This document shows positions 1 through 10,243 of a DNA stretch of 64,000 bases, piece by piece. The DNA comes from Cycas panzhihuaensis (lineage: Eukaryota; Cycadophyta): the NCBI GenBank assembly GCA_023213395.1, contig CM041465.1:38571741-38635740 (forward strand), in the 5' to 3' direction. A model generated the notes under the pieces. The model did no database searches. It was given only the letters and a program-made list of their open reading frames with translations, and was not told where the DNA came from. Position 1 is the first letter of the stretch, and each line of letters starts with the position of its first letter. The translations under genes were made by a program, and so were the position numbers.

Positions 1-1550
1 ATTTAGAACCATATAGCTTGGGAAGTCCATGCACCATGTTCTTGTTTACCATCAACTTGAGATTGTCTAAACTCAAGTGGCCTAGACAATGATGCCAAAG
101 TTGCATCTTTGTTGATGATGACGTGACAGAGTAGGCAGAATCGGAAGTTATGTTATTTGAATCCAACTTATAAAGACCATGGTCTTCATGACCAATGGCT
201 ACAATCTGATCATGCTTGTCACTGATAACACAATTTCCCATTTTTAAACAAAATGCTCATATGTTGCTTGTCCAATTGGCTAACAAATAGCAAGTTCTTC
301 TCCATGGAAGGAATGTAGTAGGCATCACCATTGGGAAATAATGAAGAAGGATTTGAAGAAGAATGAAATGAGGTAACTTTGCCTATACCAGAGATCTCCA
401 TTGATTCATTGTTGCCAAAAGTGATTGATTTACCATTTCCTTCTTTGATGTCTTGAAGAAGTTCTTCACTTCCATTCATGTGGCGTGATGCCCCTGAATC
501 GATGATCCAAGTTTGATCAACATCTGAAGTGTGATAAGCACAAAGTAGCTTATCCTCTTCTGCAAACTGATTTGTGTGGCGTTGATTGCCACCTCTAAAA
601 CCCCCCCTTCCTCTTTGACCTCCTCGATATGCACCTCGATTTGGTCGAGGGGGATATTGTTGTTGTTGTTATTGAAAATGTTGCTGCTGCTGGAATTGCT
701 AATAAGGCTACTGTTGTCTTTGATGTGGCTATTGCTGTTGTGTACGCTGAAGATCGGCTTTCTTCTTTCAACCATCAGGAGCAATGTGGCCAACCTTGAC
801 ACAATAATGACAAATAACATTGGCTTTTGAAGTGCCAATATTCATATTCCTAAACTGTTTTGTAAGTGAAGGTTTAGGAGTTTGTTTGGCCTTCAACTTG
901 GCCGTGAAAGCTCATGAAGTTGATGCACCATTATCATTTTCATTATCATAGATTTGCTCCTCTTGAAGTAACAAACTCTCTAGTTGATTGAAGGTCATTG
1001 TAGAAAGAGAGCCATCTCAAGTGATAGATGAAATGAAGCCATTGGAGTCTTTAGGCAAAGCTCGAATGGTAGTGGTGACAAGTTCATCCCTTAAAGCAGG
1101 TTTGCCTAAAGCATTCAATTCATTACAAATTTCTTTAATTGAAGCAAGAAATGCTGGCATAGGCTTTACATACTTTATTGAATAAAGCTTTGCTTTGACA
1201 AACAAAATGTGAGCTTCATCTCGCCTTTCATACAAGGAGGACAAAATGTCCCAAGCTTCCTTAGCAGTTTCAACATTTGCAATATTTTGATCAATATTTA
1301 CATCAATAACCATATGCAAGAATGCCAAGGCTATTTCATTCTTGGCTTCCCAAGAAGCAACCTAATCAGGATCAAGATCAGCAACCACACCATCAACTTC
1401 CATAGGTTCATGTACAGGATATCGGCCAGAAACATAGCCCTAAAGTTCATTCATCTTTAAGACGTTTTGTGTTTGCCTCTTCCAATCTTGATAATTCTCT
1501 TGTCCTGTCAACTTGATTGTGCATGCATTTAGCATATTTAGAGCAGCCAT
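1..1550 (-). pseudogene. copia gag-protease-pre-integrase, broken (element A)
   Basis: The start codon lies at 1550-1548 and is followed by a gag like that of B and C, which begin MTALNMLNAC and MAAINMLNAC. The UBN2-type gag body is visible in frame at 1328-1017. It is followed by a degraded CCHC zinc knuckle near 830-780 and an aspartic protease with motif DSGASRHM near 510-480, whose catalytic Asp is present. Pre-integrase sequence continues to the window edge. In-frame stops occur early in gag, one where B has a Trp codon near 1441 and one near 1366, and more in the Gln-rich linker. The product would be a retrotransposon capsid-protease polyprotein. It cannot be made as it stands. Confidence 0.8.
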
Positions 1551-1763
1551 GTTTACGTTGTAGAAGGCTTGAAGCTAGCAGATGACTTGGAAACTCAATG
1601 CTTTCGTCGTTTAAGTTCCACCTTCTGATAAAACCAACAGTCCTGATCTTACTAGAAGATCCAACAACTGAATGGAGTGATGAGGGGTAGGCAAAAGAGT
1701 TGATCCAACCCTAATCTATAAAGGAGATCCAACAGTTGACCAAGCCAAATCTAGGACAAGGCA
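1..1763 (-). mobile_element. Ty1/copia element A, 5' half (leader, gag, protease), inverted
   Basis: Read on the minus strand this segment runs leader, gag, zinc-knuckle region, protease and the start of integrase, and it leaves the window at position 1. It is the reverse complement of B's 5229 to about 6990, by eye roughly 85-88% identical, so it belongs to the same family. Its leader stops at about 1762, where it joins a plus-strand LTR scrap with a 2-base 'ca' overlap. There is no LTR of its own on the right side. It therefore looks like a half element placed by rearrangement rather than a normal insertion. Confidence 0.85.
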
Positions 1764-1849
1764 TGTAGAGTTGATGTGTAATGTTATGCTGCCATTTTGC
1801 TAATCAATTGGTATTCTTTGGAGTAGGACTAATTCCTCCTCCTCACATC
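1764..1849 (+). repeat. LTR scrap (R/U5 part of the B-family LTR)
   Basis: These 86 bases match 3302-3388 of the LTR at 2987-3525 almost base for base, but nothing upstream or downstream of that LTR portion is present. The scrap links the inverted 5' half of element A to an RT fragment. Both junctions show a short overlap ('ca' on each side), which suggests template switching or end joining. Confidence 0.8.
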
Positions 1850-2992
1850 AAGGAGCACTTGGTTTATCGTCTGAAAAAGGCTTTGTATGGCTTGAAACAA
1901 GCTCCTTGGGCATGGTACTCCAAAATCGATGGTTATTTTTTGAGATATGGTTTTCATCGATTCACATCAGATCCCAACTTATACATCAAAGTTGAGAAAG
2001 ACCATGCCATTTTTATTGTCTTATATGTTGATGACTTAGTGATCACTGGTAATGACACTAAGATGATACACATTCTCCAGGATGATTTGAAGAGAACCTT
2101 CAAGATGACAGATCTTGGACTCCTACATTATTTTCTAGGCTTTGAGGTATGGCAACAGCCTGGATCTATCTTCATATCCCAAGCAAAACATTCTTGGGAC
2201 ATTTTGTAGTGGTTTAGGATGCATGATTGCAAACTAGCACCAACACCTATGGAGAATGGAACAAAGCTTACTCTTAATGAGGTCGCTGAACCTACAGATC
2301 CCACTCTTTACCGGCAGTTGATTGGTAGCCTCATTTATCTCACCAACACTCGACCGAATATTTCATTTGCAGTTGGGATTTGTTCTCGATACATGTCTCA
2401 ACCCAATCAGAAACATTGGAATGCAGCAAAATGCATACTCAAATACATCAAAGGAACATTGCAGCATGGTCTTCAGTATGCACATAATAAGGACTTTATC
2501 TTGGAAGGGTTCTCAGATTCTGATTGGGTAGGTTGTCAAGATAGCCAGAGATCCACCTCGGGTTATTGTTTTACCCTTGGTTCTGGAGCTATTTCATGGA
2601 GTTGCAAGAAGCAACCCAATGTTGCCTTGTCCTCCACCGAAGCAGAATACAAAGATGTTGTCAGCGCAGCTTGTGAGGCTATTTGGCTACGACGAATTCT
2701 TGGGGAGCTTAGACTTGAGCAAAATCACCCCACCAGGATATATTGTGACAATCAGAGTGTACTCAAGTTAGCCAAGAATCCAGTTTTTCATGCACGGACC
2801 AAACACATCGAGGTTCATCATCACTTCATCTGAGAGCATGTGCAAAATGGTGAGATCAACCTCCAGTACAGACCTACAGAGGAGCAAACAGCAGATACCT
2901 TTACCAAGCTTCTTGGTAGAGAAAAAATTGTAAAATTCAAAGATGGTCTTGGCGTCCGACTTAACATTGTAAACAATAAGGGAGGGTGTTAA
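1850..2992 (+). pseudogene. copia reverse transcriptase-RNase H fragment (A')
   Basis: The fragment starts abruptly inside RT at the point equivalent to B position 8451. It covers the RT thumb and palm with the intact active-site motif YVDD (about 2026-2037), then RNase H with STSGYCFTLGS, STEAEY and the DNQSVLKLAKNPVFHARTKH block. One stop at 2207-2209 (TAG where B has CAG) separates RT from RNase H, and a second at 2831-2833 lies near the C-terminus. The frame then runs through the terminal TKLLGRE segment and ends with TAA just inside the LTR. No gag, protease or integrase precedes it. The frame is otherwise open, so the fragment is less decayed than element A next to it. Confidence 0.85.
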
Positions 2993-3525
2993 ACCTTATG
3001 TTTACATGTTAAATATGTACTTTATTCTTTCATTCATTATTTTGTACTTTATGGGGTGACTAATCACTTAAGTGATAAAGTGCACACCCACTTTCATCCT
3101 AGTGACATAACATTGTAACTAAAGGGTCAAATGGACCCTTATACATTTTTGCTCACTTGAGAGCCTAATGGACACATTTCCCTCATGCATGACATGCAAG
3201 CCATGCATTGCATGTACCTTGGATGTTTGCCACTTGGCAAACATCCAACGGTGTTAGGTAACCTCAGTTACTCTATATATTAAGACCTCTCCTCATGTCT
3301 CACATGTAGAGTTGATGTGTAATGTTATGCTGCCATTTTGCTAATCAATTGGTATTCTTTTGAGTAGGACTAATTCCTCCTCCCCACATCTTGGTATTAT
3401 CTTACTTCCTTGATCTTGCTTATCTTAGTTTTGCTCTTATGTCATTTAGAACTAGAGGTGAACTATCTTCAAGATGTTGGCTTTATAGGTCTTAGGCACT
3501 TTAATCCTTTGGCCTATTTTTCACA
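2987..3525 (+). repeat. LTR, B family (539 bp)
   Basis: It begins TGTTAAACC right after the purine tract aataagggaggg and ends ...TTTCACA. It carries the U3 palindrome at 3063-3076, a TATA-like box in ctctatatattaag near 3271-3286, and the same body as the LTR at 9668. It is the 3' LTR of fragment A' and also sits at the 5' end of element B. The primer site expected right after it is not recognisable. Confidence 0.85.
3063..3076. promoter_or_regulatory. U3 palindrome in B-family LTR
   Basis: A perfect 14-bp palindrome, atcacttaagtgat, lies upstream of the TATA-like box. The same core is found in LTRs of C, D and E (see findings). The copy in B's 3' LTR is at 9753-9766. It is a likely binding site for a dimeric transcription factor, by inference only. 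Confidence 0.5.
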
Positions 3526-3618
3526 TTTTTCAGCCCTCAAACCCCACATAGAGAGTTCAATCTGCTTTTACATACTGGATGGAGTCTCCTACTCTTCAGA
3601 AAAAGATTGAATACACCC

Positions 3619-3930
3619 TTAGTGGGTCCCACGAACATTTTGCAAACAAGGAAAGTGAGTGGAAGTTGTTGCACCTACTGTGGTAACACCCTCCAACTGT
3701 GCGCCAGTTTTGGTTTCTATCTCTTTGTTCTCTTTCCATAGACTTTCAATCCTCTTGAAATCTGATTTGAACCTTCCGAGGACTTGCGCGACCCTGCATG
3801 CAAAGTTTCGAACTGATCTGTCTTTCCTTGGAGGAGTTCTAAGTGATTGTGTCTCCACGGGCCGTCGTCGTTCCGCCGCCATTCGAACCACGTTTTTTCG
3901 ACTTTTTAAAAAGTCTCTTAAAATTTTCAT
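3619..3930 (-). pseudogene. unrecognised GC-rich open frame, possible captured exon
   Basis: A minus-strand frame of 103 codons has an internal ATG in a GC-rich stretch (start MAAERRRPVETQ, about 3882). It is basic, with a probable helix (RVAQVLGRFKSDFKRIESLW). I do not recognise the family. Near its end a possible splice donor GTAGGT follows the codons for GVTT. The GC-rich composition, unlike the surrounding leader, and its absence from the related leader of C suggest a host exon picked up by the retroelement. It could equally be chance. Confidence 0.25.
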
Positions 3931-3946
3931 AAGTCTAAACCTTACT

Positions 3947-3990
3947 TTATGTTATTTGGAATATTCAATAGCATATTCCAAATAACATAA
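3947..3990. repeat. perfect inverted repeat, 18-bp arms, 8-base loop
   Basis: The left arm 3947-3964 reads ttatgttatttggaatat and the right arm 3973-3990 is its exact reverse complement. A weaker outer pair, taagtctaaa near 3930 and tttagactta near 4012, extends the foldback to about 90 bases. It lies at the edge of the foreign part of the B leader. Confidence 0.8.
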
Positions 3991-5104
3991 ACTTTTTACT
4001 CCAAAGTTACATTTAGACTTAAGTTTAAACACTAAAAATCACTTTTTTAAAGTCAAAATCAATATTTTTTTAAGTGATTTTCAAACAAGTGACTTCATCA
4101 GTATTAATTCTGTGATTTAGAGACTGAATCTAGGTTTCTAATTGTTCTACACTCTGAAAAATAATATTTTCCCTTCTTTTTCAAGCCTTCTTTTAGTCAT
4201 TTGGACTTTTGGCTTAATATTTTTTAAAGGAAAAATCAATTTTTTTTTAGTTTTTTAAAAGTTAAGATCTTTATTGTAACTAGTGATTTCATCAAATCAC
4301 TAAAGCTAAGCTAGTCACTTATGTTTGGAGATTAAATTCACTGGTTTAAGTCCTCATTCAAGGCTCTCTATGTGGTGTTCTTGCTACTCAAAGTTGCAAA
4401 AAAAGTGAAATTTCAACCTTATCTTTTAGCATTTTTTGCCCCATTTAACACTTACTTCGTGTTGTATAAGTGTTAAAAGGTCTTGGTAAAGTGGTTTTTA
4501 AAGTGTTAACATTGTGTTAAAGTGATTGTTATCACTATCTTAACACGTTTTTTAAAGGCACCTTGCATGGTGACCTATTGCCCTTAGTCACAAAGGGGGC
4601 TCAAAAACACCTTTACTTAATAAAATCACTTTATTTTGTTGATCATTGGGACTATTTCAAAGTCCCAACACTTGGTGCTTGGCGTCTTCAACTTGAAAGT
4701 GACTCCTCCCTCTTCTCTTCAAGCATTAAAAGGAACCCACTTGCATTCTTTACACAAAGATTGTATGCTTTCTTCATTGAAGCACTTAGCATCTTCATAA
4801 AGTGCCTATCTTTTCATTGTACTTGAGCACATTATTTTACTTGAATTTGATAGCATTATTTTTCACACTAAAGTGCTCTTGTAAATCACTCAAAGTGATC
4901 ATTTTGATGTACTTGATTGCTTCTCCTTGAAGCTTTTTATCATTGTAAAATCAAGCATCTACATCATCCAAGTAAAATTTATTCTAAAGTCCACTGAAAC
5001 CTTATAAAAGTGAACTTTAAAATCAAGTAGGAGAGGTCCGAAAAAGGTTCAAACCTTGCCTTTAAAATAACCTTAAGCTTGGTGCATTCCCTAGGGGACC
5101 AACC

Positions 5105-5116
5105 GACCGTACGGTC
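5105..5116. promoter_or_regulatory. 12-bp leader palindrome (B), co-varies with C
   Basis: The perfect palindrome gaccgtacggtc lies in the conserved leader block 340 bases before gag. At the same place element C has gaccatatggtc (17952-17963), also perfect. Two symmetric pairs changed while self-complementarity stayed. An RNA dimerisation or hairpin role is an inference. Confidence 0.5.
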
Positions 5117-5445
5117 ACTACACGACAATTAATGTTGCTTGAGGGAAAGGAGGTTCGAAAAGGGTGTTATTGGGGCTGTGAATCCCAAGGAAAGTATGGT
5201 ACGTCTATGCAGATCAACCCTACTTGCCTTGTCCTAGATTTGGCTTGGTCAATTGTTGGATCTCCTTTATAGATCAGGGTTGGACCAACTCTATTGTGTA
5301 GTCCTCCACCCTTCATCACTCCATTCAGTTGTTGGATCTTCTAGTAAGATCATGACTGTTGGTTTTGTTAGAAGGTGGAACTTAAACGACGAAAGCATTG
5401 AGATTCCAAGTCATTTGCTAGCTTCAAGCTTTTTATGACTTAAAC

Positions 5446-6465
5446 ATGACTGCTTTAAACATGCTTAATGCATGCATAATCAAGTTGACAAGTCAAGAAA
5501 ATCATCAACATTGGAAGAGGCAAACACAAAACCTCTTAAAGATGAATGAACTTTGGAGCTATGTTTCTGATAGATATCCTTTACCTGAACCTATGGAGAT
5601 TGATGGTGTGGTTGTTGATCCTGATGTTGATTATGTTACCTCTTGGGAAGCCAAGGATGAAATAGCCTTGGCATTTTTACATATGGTTATTGATGTAAAT
5701 GTTGATCAAAACATTTCAAATGCTGAAACATCGAAGGAAGCTTGGGACATTTTGTCCTCTTTGTATGAAAGACGAGATGAAGCTCGTATATTGTTGGTCA
5801 AAGCAAAACTTTATTCTATAAAGTATGTAAAGCCTATGTCGGCATTTCTTGCTTCTATTAAAGAAATTTATAATGAATTGAATACTTTAGGCAAACCTGC
5901 TTCAAGGGATGACCTTGTAACCACTGCCATTCGAGCTTTGCCTAAAGATTTCAATGGCTTTATTTCATTTATCACTCGAGATGGCTCTCTTTCTGGCATG
6001 TCTTTCAATCAACTAGAGAGTTTATTACTTCAGGAGGAGCAAATTTATGATAAAGAAAATGATAATGGTACATCTACTTCAGGAGCATTCATGGCTAAGT
6101 TGAAGGCCAAACAAACTCCCAAACCTTCACTTACAAAACAGTTTGGGAATATGAACATTGGCACCTTAAAAGCCAATGTTATTTGTTATTATTATGGCAA
6201 GGGTGGCCACATTGCTCTTGATTGTCGAAAGAAGAAAGCCAACTTTTAGCGTACACATCAACAGCAGCCTCATTAGCAGTTCCAACAGTAGCAGCGATTT
6301 CAACAATAACAACAGCACTATCCCCCTTGACCAAATCGAGGTGCATATCGAGGAGGTCAAAGAGGAAGGGGGGATTTCAAAGGTGGCAATCAACGCCACA
6401 CAAATCAATTTGCAGAAGAGGATAAGCTACTTTGTGCTTATCATACTTCGGATGTTGATCAAACT
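5446..6465 (+). pseudogene. copia gag with zinc knuckle (element B), broken
   Basis: This encodes the capsid part of the polyprotein, which packages element RNA in the cytoplasm. The frame opens at ATG 5446 (MTALNMLNACIIKLTSQ) and stays open for 267 codons covering a UBN2-type gag. A zinc knuckle CYYYGKGGHIALDC follows at about 6182-6226, with the second Cys replaced by Tyr. After TAG at 6247-6249 the same frame continues through a Gln-rich and then an Arg/Gly-rich linker. That stretch has further stops, several being TAG, TAA or TGA where Gln (CAG, CAA) or Arg (CGA) is expected. So the break is by point mutation and not by a frameshift. Confidence 0.85.
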
Positions 6466-7680
6466 TGGATCATCAACTCAGGGGCATCACGTCACATGAC
6501 TGGGAGTGAAGAACTTCTTCATGACATCAAAGAAGGAAATGGCAAATCAGTAACTGTTAGCAACAATGAATCTGTGGAGATCTCTGGTATAGGCAAAGTT
6601 GCCTCATTTCATTCTTCTTCAAATATTTCTTTAACATTTCCTAATGGTGATGCCTACTACATTCCTTCCATGGAGAACAACTTGTTATCTATTAGCCAAT
6701 TGGACAAGTAACAAATGAGCATTTTGTTTAAAAATGGGAAATGTGTCATCAGTGAAGACCATGGTCTTTATAAGTTGGATGCAAATAATATAACTTCTGA
6801 TTCTGCTTACTCTGTTACACCATTGTCAACAAAGATGCAACTTTGGCATCATCGTCTAGGCCACTTGAGTCTAGACAATATCAAGTTGATGGTAAACAAG
6901 AACATGGTGCATGGACTTCCAAATCTATACGGTTCAAAATGCCTTTGTGAAGCTTGTATAATGGGGACACAACATAGATTGCCTTTTCCTAAAGGCAAAG
7001 CATGGTGTGCATCATATCCTTTGCAACCGATACATTTTAATTTATGCGGACCTACGTCCACAACATCTTTTGGAGGAACATTGAATTATATCTCTTTCAT
7101 AGATGATTTCTCTCACAAAGTTTGGGTTTACTTCCTCAAACAAAAGTTTGAAGCATTCCAAAAGTTCAAGGAATTCAAGCTTGAAGTAGAGAATGAATCT
7201 GGCTATACAATCAAAATACTAAGGTCAGATAATGGAGGTGAATTCACTTCAAACGAATTCACTCAAATCTGCAAGGATAATGGCATTCGAAGACGGCTCA
7301 CTATTCCTCATACTCCTCAACAAAATGGAATCTCTGAACGTATGAATAGAACTTTGGCAAACAAAGCCAAAGCTATGATGCATGCAAAAGGACTCACACG
7401 TACATATTGGGCGGAAGCATTCCACAGAGCTGCTTATGTAGCAAATCGGAGTCCTACTTCAGCAATCATCGACATCACACCAGAAGAAGCCTGGTCTGGT
7501 AAGAAGCCAACCGTTAGTCACTTAACGACATTTGGGTGTACTGCATATATGAACATCCCTGATCAACAAAGATCTAAGTTAGACAAACATAGTCTAAAAT
7601 GTATCTTTGTAGGCTATACCACTCATAGTAAAGCTTACAAGTTGTATGATCCTATTGGGAAGAAAATGCATCTCTCATGA
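6466..7680 (+). pseudogene. copia protease-integrase (element B), inactive
   Basis: The protease begins WIINSGASRHMTG. The catalytic Asp (GAT in C) has become Asn (AAC at 6475-6477). A stop TAA at 6709-6711 stands where C has a Gln codon. The integrase then has the HHCC zinc region (LWHHRLGHLS, CLCEACIMG) and the core. In the core the first catalytic Asp of the usual HSDLCGP motif is Asn (HFNLCGP, near 7048). The second Asp (RSDNGGEF) and the Glu (NGISERMNRT) are present. The C-terminal block (KCIFVGY, KAYKLYDPIG) is intact and the frame ends at TGA 7678-7680. Both enzymes are therefore predicted dead even apart from the stops. Confidence 0.85.
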
Positions 7681-8916
7681 GATGTAATCTTTACTGAAGA
7701 AGAGTGTAAGGAGTTGGAATCTGCATCCATCCACTCTCCTCTTGATAAAGGTAAAAAGATTGTTGAGTGTTACCTTCCCTCTCAATCATCCACATCATGT
7801 ACATCATCTGCACCAGCTGGACCGTCTACATCATCAGATACTACTCCACTTGATCCTAGCACATCTTCTTTTGATTCATCACTCAGACCAGAAGACATTG
7901 AGGTTCAAGTTACATCAGTTAAAAATTTGCCAAAATGGTTTACACTAACTGTTCAAGACGACCAGATTATTGAAGGAAAACGTCCATCAAAATATAGACA
8001 GCAAACCAATTATGAACTCATGGTTGATGTACTTTGTGTTGATGAGCCCTCCACTTTTGAAGAGGCATCTCAAAATGACAATTGGAAAGCTGCTATGGAT
8101 GAAGAAATCCATTTTATTGAAAAGAATGGAACAAGGAATTTGGTAGAATTGTCTAAGCATAAACAGGGAATCAGTTGCAAATGGGTCTACAAGACCAATT
8201 TCCATTTTGATGGTACACTCAAGCGCCAAAAGGCGCGACTTGTTGCAAAGGGGTTCAAACAAAAAGAAGACATTGACTATGAGGAGACTTTTGCACCTGT
8301 TGCCAACATGAACACCATCAGACTCATTTTGGCCTTAGCTGCTCAATGCAATTGGCCAGCATATCAGATGGACGTGAAGAGCACCTTTCTCAATGGTGAT
8401 CTTCAAGAGGAGGTATATTTGGAACAACCTCCTGGTTACAAAGTACAAGGCAAGGAGCACTTGGTTTGTCGCCTGAAAAAGGCTTTGTATGGCTTGAAAC
8501 AAGCTCCTCAAGCATGGTACTCCAAAATCGATGATTATTTTTTAAGACATGGTTTTCATCGATCCACATTAGACCCTAACTTGTACATCAAAGTTGAGAA
8601 AGACTATGCTATCTTTATTGTCTTGTATGTTGATGACTTAGTGATCACTGGTAATGACACTAAGATGATACATATTCTCCAGGATGATTTGAAGAGAACT
8701 TTCGAGATGATAGATCTTGGACTACTACATTATTTTCTAGGCTTTGAGAGATGGCAACAGCCTGGCTCTATCTTCATATCCCAAGCAAAATATTCTTGGG
8801 ACATTTTGCAGCGGTTCAGGATGCATGACTGCAAACTAGCACCAACACCTATGGAGAATGGAACAAAGCTTACTCTTAATGAAGAAGCTGAACTTGCAGA
8901 TCCCACTCTTTACTAG
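7681..8916 (+). pseudogene. copia reverse transcriptase (element B)
   Basis: Still in the gag-pol frame, this part has a Ser/Thr/Pro-rich linker (about 7740-7900). The RT follows, with [62 protein letters not shown] and the active-site motif [12 protein letters not shown] (about 8625-8660). The palm aspartates are intact. TAG at 8914-8916 ends the frame where related copies read Arg. Apart from the flanking stops this 400-codon stretch is complete, so RT is the best-preserved domain of B. Confidence 0.9.
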
Positions 8917-8917
8917 A

Positions 8918-9085
8918 AGTTGATTAGTAGCCTCATTTATCTCACCAACACTCGACCGGATATTTCATTTGCAGTTGAGATTTGCTCTAGATACATGTCT
9001 CAGTTGATTGGTACCTCATTTATCTCACCAACACTCAACCGAATATTTCATTTGCAGTTGGGATTTGTTCTAGATACATGTCTCA
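8918..9085 (+). repeat. tandem duplication inside RT/RNase H junction of B
   Basis: The segment coding for the SLIYLTNTRPDISFAV-ICSRYMSQ stretch occurs twice in a row, 8918-9001 and 9002-9085. The copies are close but not identical (cctcatttatctcaccaaca in both). The unit is about 83-84 bp and not a multiple of three, so it throws the downstream RNase H out of frame. Confidence 0.85.
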
Positions 9086-9675
9086 ACCCAATCAGAAACA
9101 TTGGAATGCAACAAAACGCATACTCAAATACATCAAAGGAACATTGCAGCATGGCCTTCAATATGCACATAATGAGGACTCTTAGAAGGGTTCTCAAATT
9201 CTAATTGGGCAGATTGTCAAGATAATCAGAGATCCACCTCTGGTTACTGCTTTACCCTTGGTTCAGGAGTTGTTTCATAGAGTTGCAAGAATCAACCCAA
9301 TGTTACCTTGTCCTCCACTAAAGCAGAATACAAAGTTGCTGTCAGCGCAACTTGTGAAGCTATCTGGCTATGGCAGATTCTTGGAGAGTTTGGACTTGAG
9401 CAAAATCACCCCACTAGGATATGTTGTGATAATCAGAGTGTGCTCAAATTGGCCAAGAATCCAGTCTTTCATGCACGAACCAAACACATCGAGGTTCATC
9501 ATCACTTTATCAGAAAGCATGTGCAGAATGGTGAGATCAACCTCTAGTATAGACCCACAGAGGAGCAGACAACAGATATTTTTACCAAGCCTCTTGGTAG
9601 AGAAAAATTTGTAAAATTCAAAAATGGTCTTGGCATCCAACTTAACATTGTAAATAGTAAGGGGGGGTGTTAAAC
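9086..9675 (+). pseudogene. copia RNase H (element B), broken
   Basis: RNase H degrades the RNA strand of the RNA-DNA hybrid during reverse transcription. Sequence homologous to A' 2400-2992 is present with several frame changes. The best open part is 9308-9547 (SSTKAEYKVAVSATCEAIW, CDNQSVLKLAKNPVFHART), where the usual STEAEY motif reads STKAEY, a Glu-to-Lys change at a metal-binding position. A TAG at 9545-9547 precedes the terminal TKPLGREKFVKFK segment. The domain is inactive. Confidence 0.8.
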
Positions 9676-10231
9676 CTTATGTTTACATGTCAAGTATGTA
9701 CTTTATTTACTTAATTCTTTCATTCATTATTTTGTACTTTATGGGGTGACTAATCACTTAAGTGATAAAGTGCACACCCACTTTCATCCTAGTGACATAA
9801 CATTGTAACTAAAGGGTCAAATGGACCCTCATGCATCGTTGCTCACTTGAGAGCCTAAATGGACACATGTCCTTCATGCATGACATGCAAGCCATGCATT
9901 GCATGTACCTTGGATGTTTGCCACTTGACAAACATCCAAGAGTATTAGGTAACCTCAGTTACTCTATATATTGAGACCTCTCCTCATGTCTCACATGTAG
10001 AGTTGAAGTTTAATGTTATGCTGCCAATTTGCCAATCAATTGGTATTCTTTGGAGTAGCACTAATTCCTCCTCCTCACACTTTGATATCATCTTGCTCCC
10101 TTGATCTTGGTCTTATTTATTCTTTAGTTTTTCTCTTATGCTATTTAGAACTAGAGGAGAACTATCTTCATGATCTTGGTTTTATAGGTCTTAGGCATTC
10201 TAATCCTTTGGCCTTCTCAACAATTCTAACA
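9668..10231 (+). repeat. LTR, 3' end of element B (about 555-564 bp)
   Basis: It starts TGTTAAACC after a run of seven G, has the same U3 palindrome (9753-9766) and TATA-like box as the LTR at 2987, and runs to ...ctcaaca (10222) or ...ttctaaca (10231). The last nine bases differ from other family members and directly abut a primer site. They may be the tail of another element's LTR. Confidence 0.8.
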
Positions 10232-10243
10232 TGGTATCAGAGC
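10232..10243 (+). promoter_or_regulatory. primer binding site, tRNA-iMet type
   Basis: TGGTATCAGAGC follows the LTR end at 10231 directly. It matches the 3' end complement of plant initiator methionine tRNA used by copia elements and marks the start of the internal region of element G. Confidence 0.85.

Larger units (their letters stand above)
3526..5445 (+). other. leader of element B, with a foreign-looking insert
   Basis: This is non-coding sequence between the 5' LTR and gag. From about 4555 to 5445 it is homologous to the leader of element C at 17378-18290, including shared runs such as ggcaccttgcatggtgacct and cttggtgcattccctagggg. The part 3526-4100 has no counterpart in C. It contains a GC-rich open frame on the minus strand and a perfect hairpin, and 4100-4555 is simple AT-rich DNA. 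No primer site is seen just after 3525. Confidence 0.65.
2987..10231 (+). mobile_element. Ty1/copia element B
   Basis: Element B has an LTR (2987-3525), a long leader, a single gag-pol frame in the order gag, protease, integrase, RT, RNase H (5446-9675), a purine tract and a second LTR (9668-10231). The order integrase before RT marks it as Ty1/copia. The 5' LTR may be shared with the upstream fragment A', so a target duplication cannot be tested. Its leader (from about 4555) and coding part are homologous to element C. Stops, a protease Asp-to-Asn change and a tandem duplication make it inactive. Confidence 0.85.

Noticed and set aside
575-840. Leu-rich open frame on the plus strand, membrane-protein-like
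   Set aside because: It is the antisense of the Gln/Arg/Gly-rich gag linker of element A. The same antisense frame recurs in B (6166-6408).
4563-4826. 87-codon plus-strand frame in the B leader as a gene
   Set aside because: The homologous C leader does not keep it as one frame, so it is not conserved as protein.
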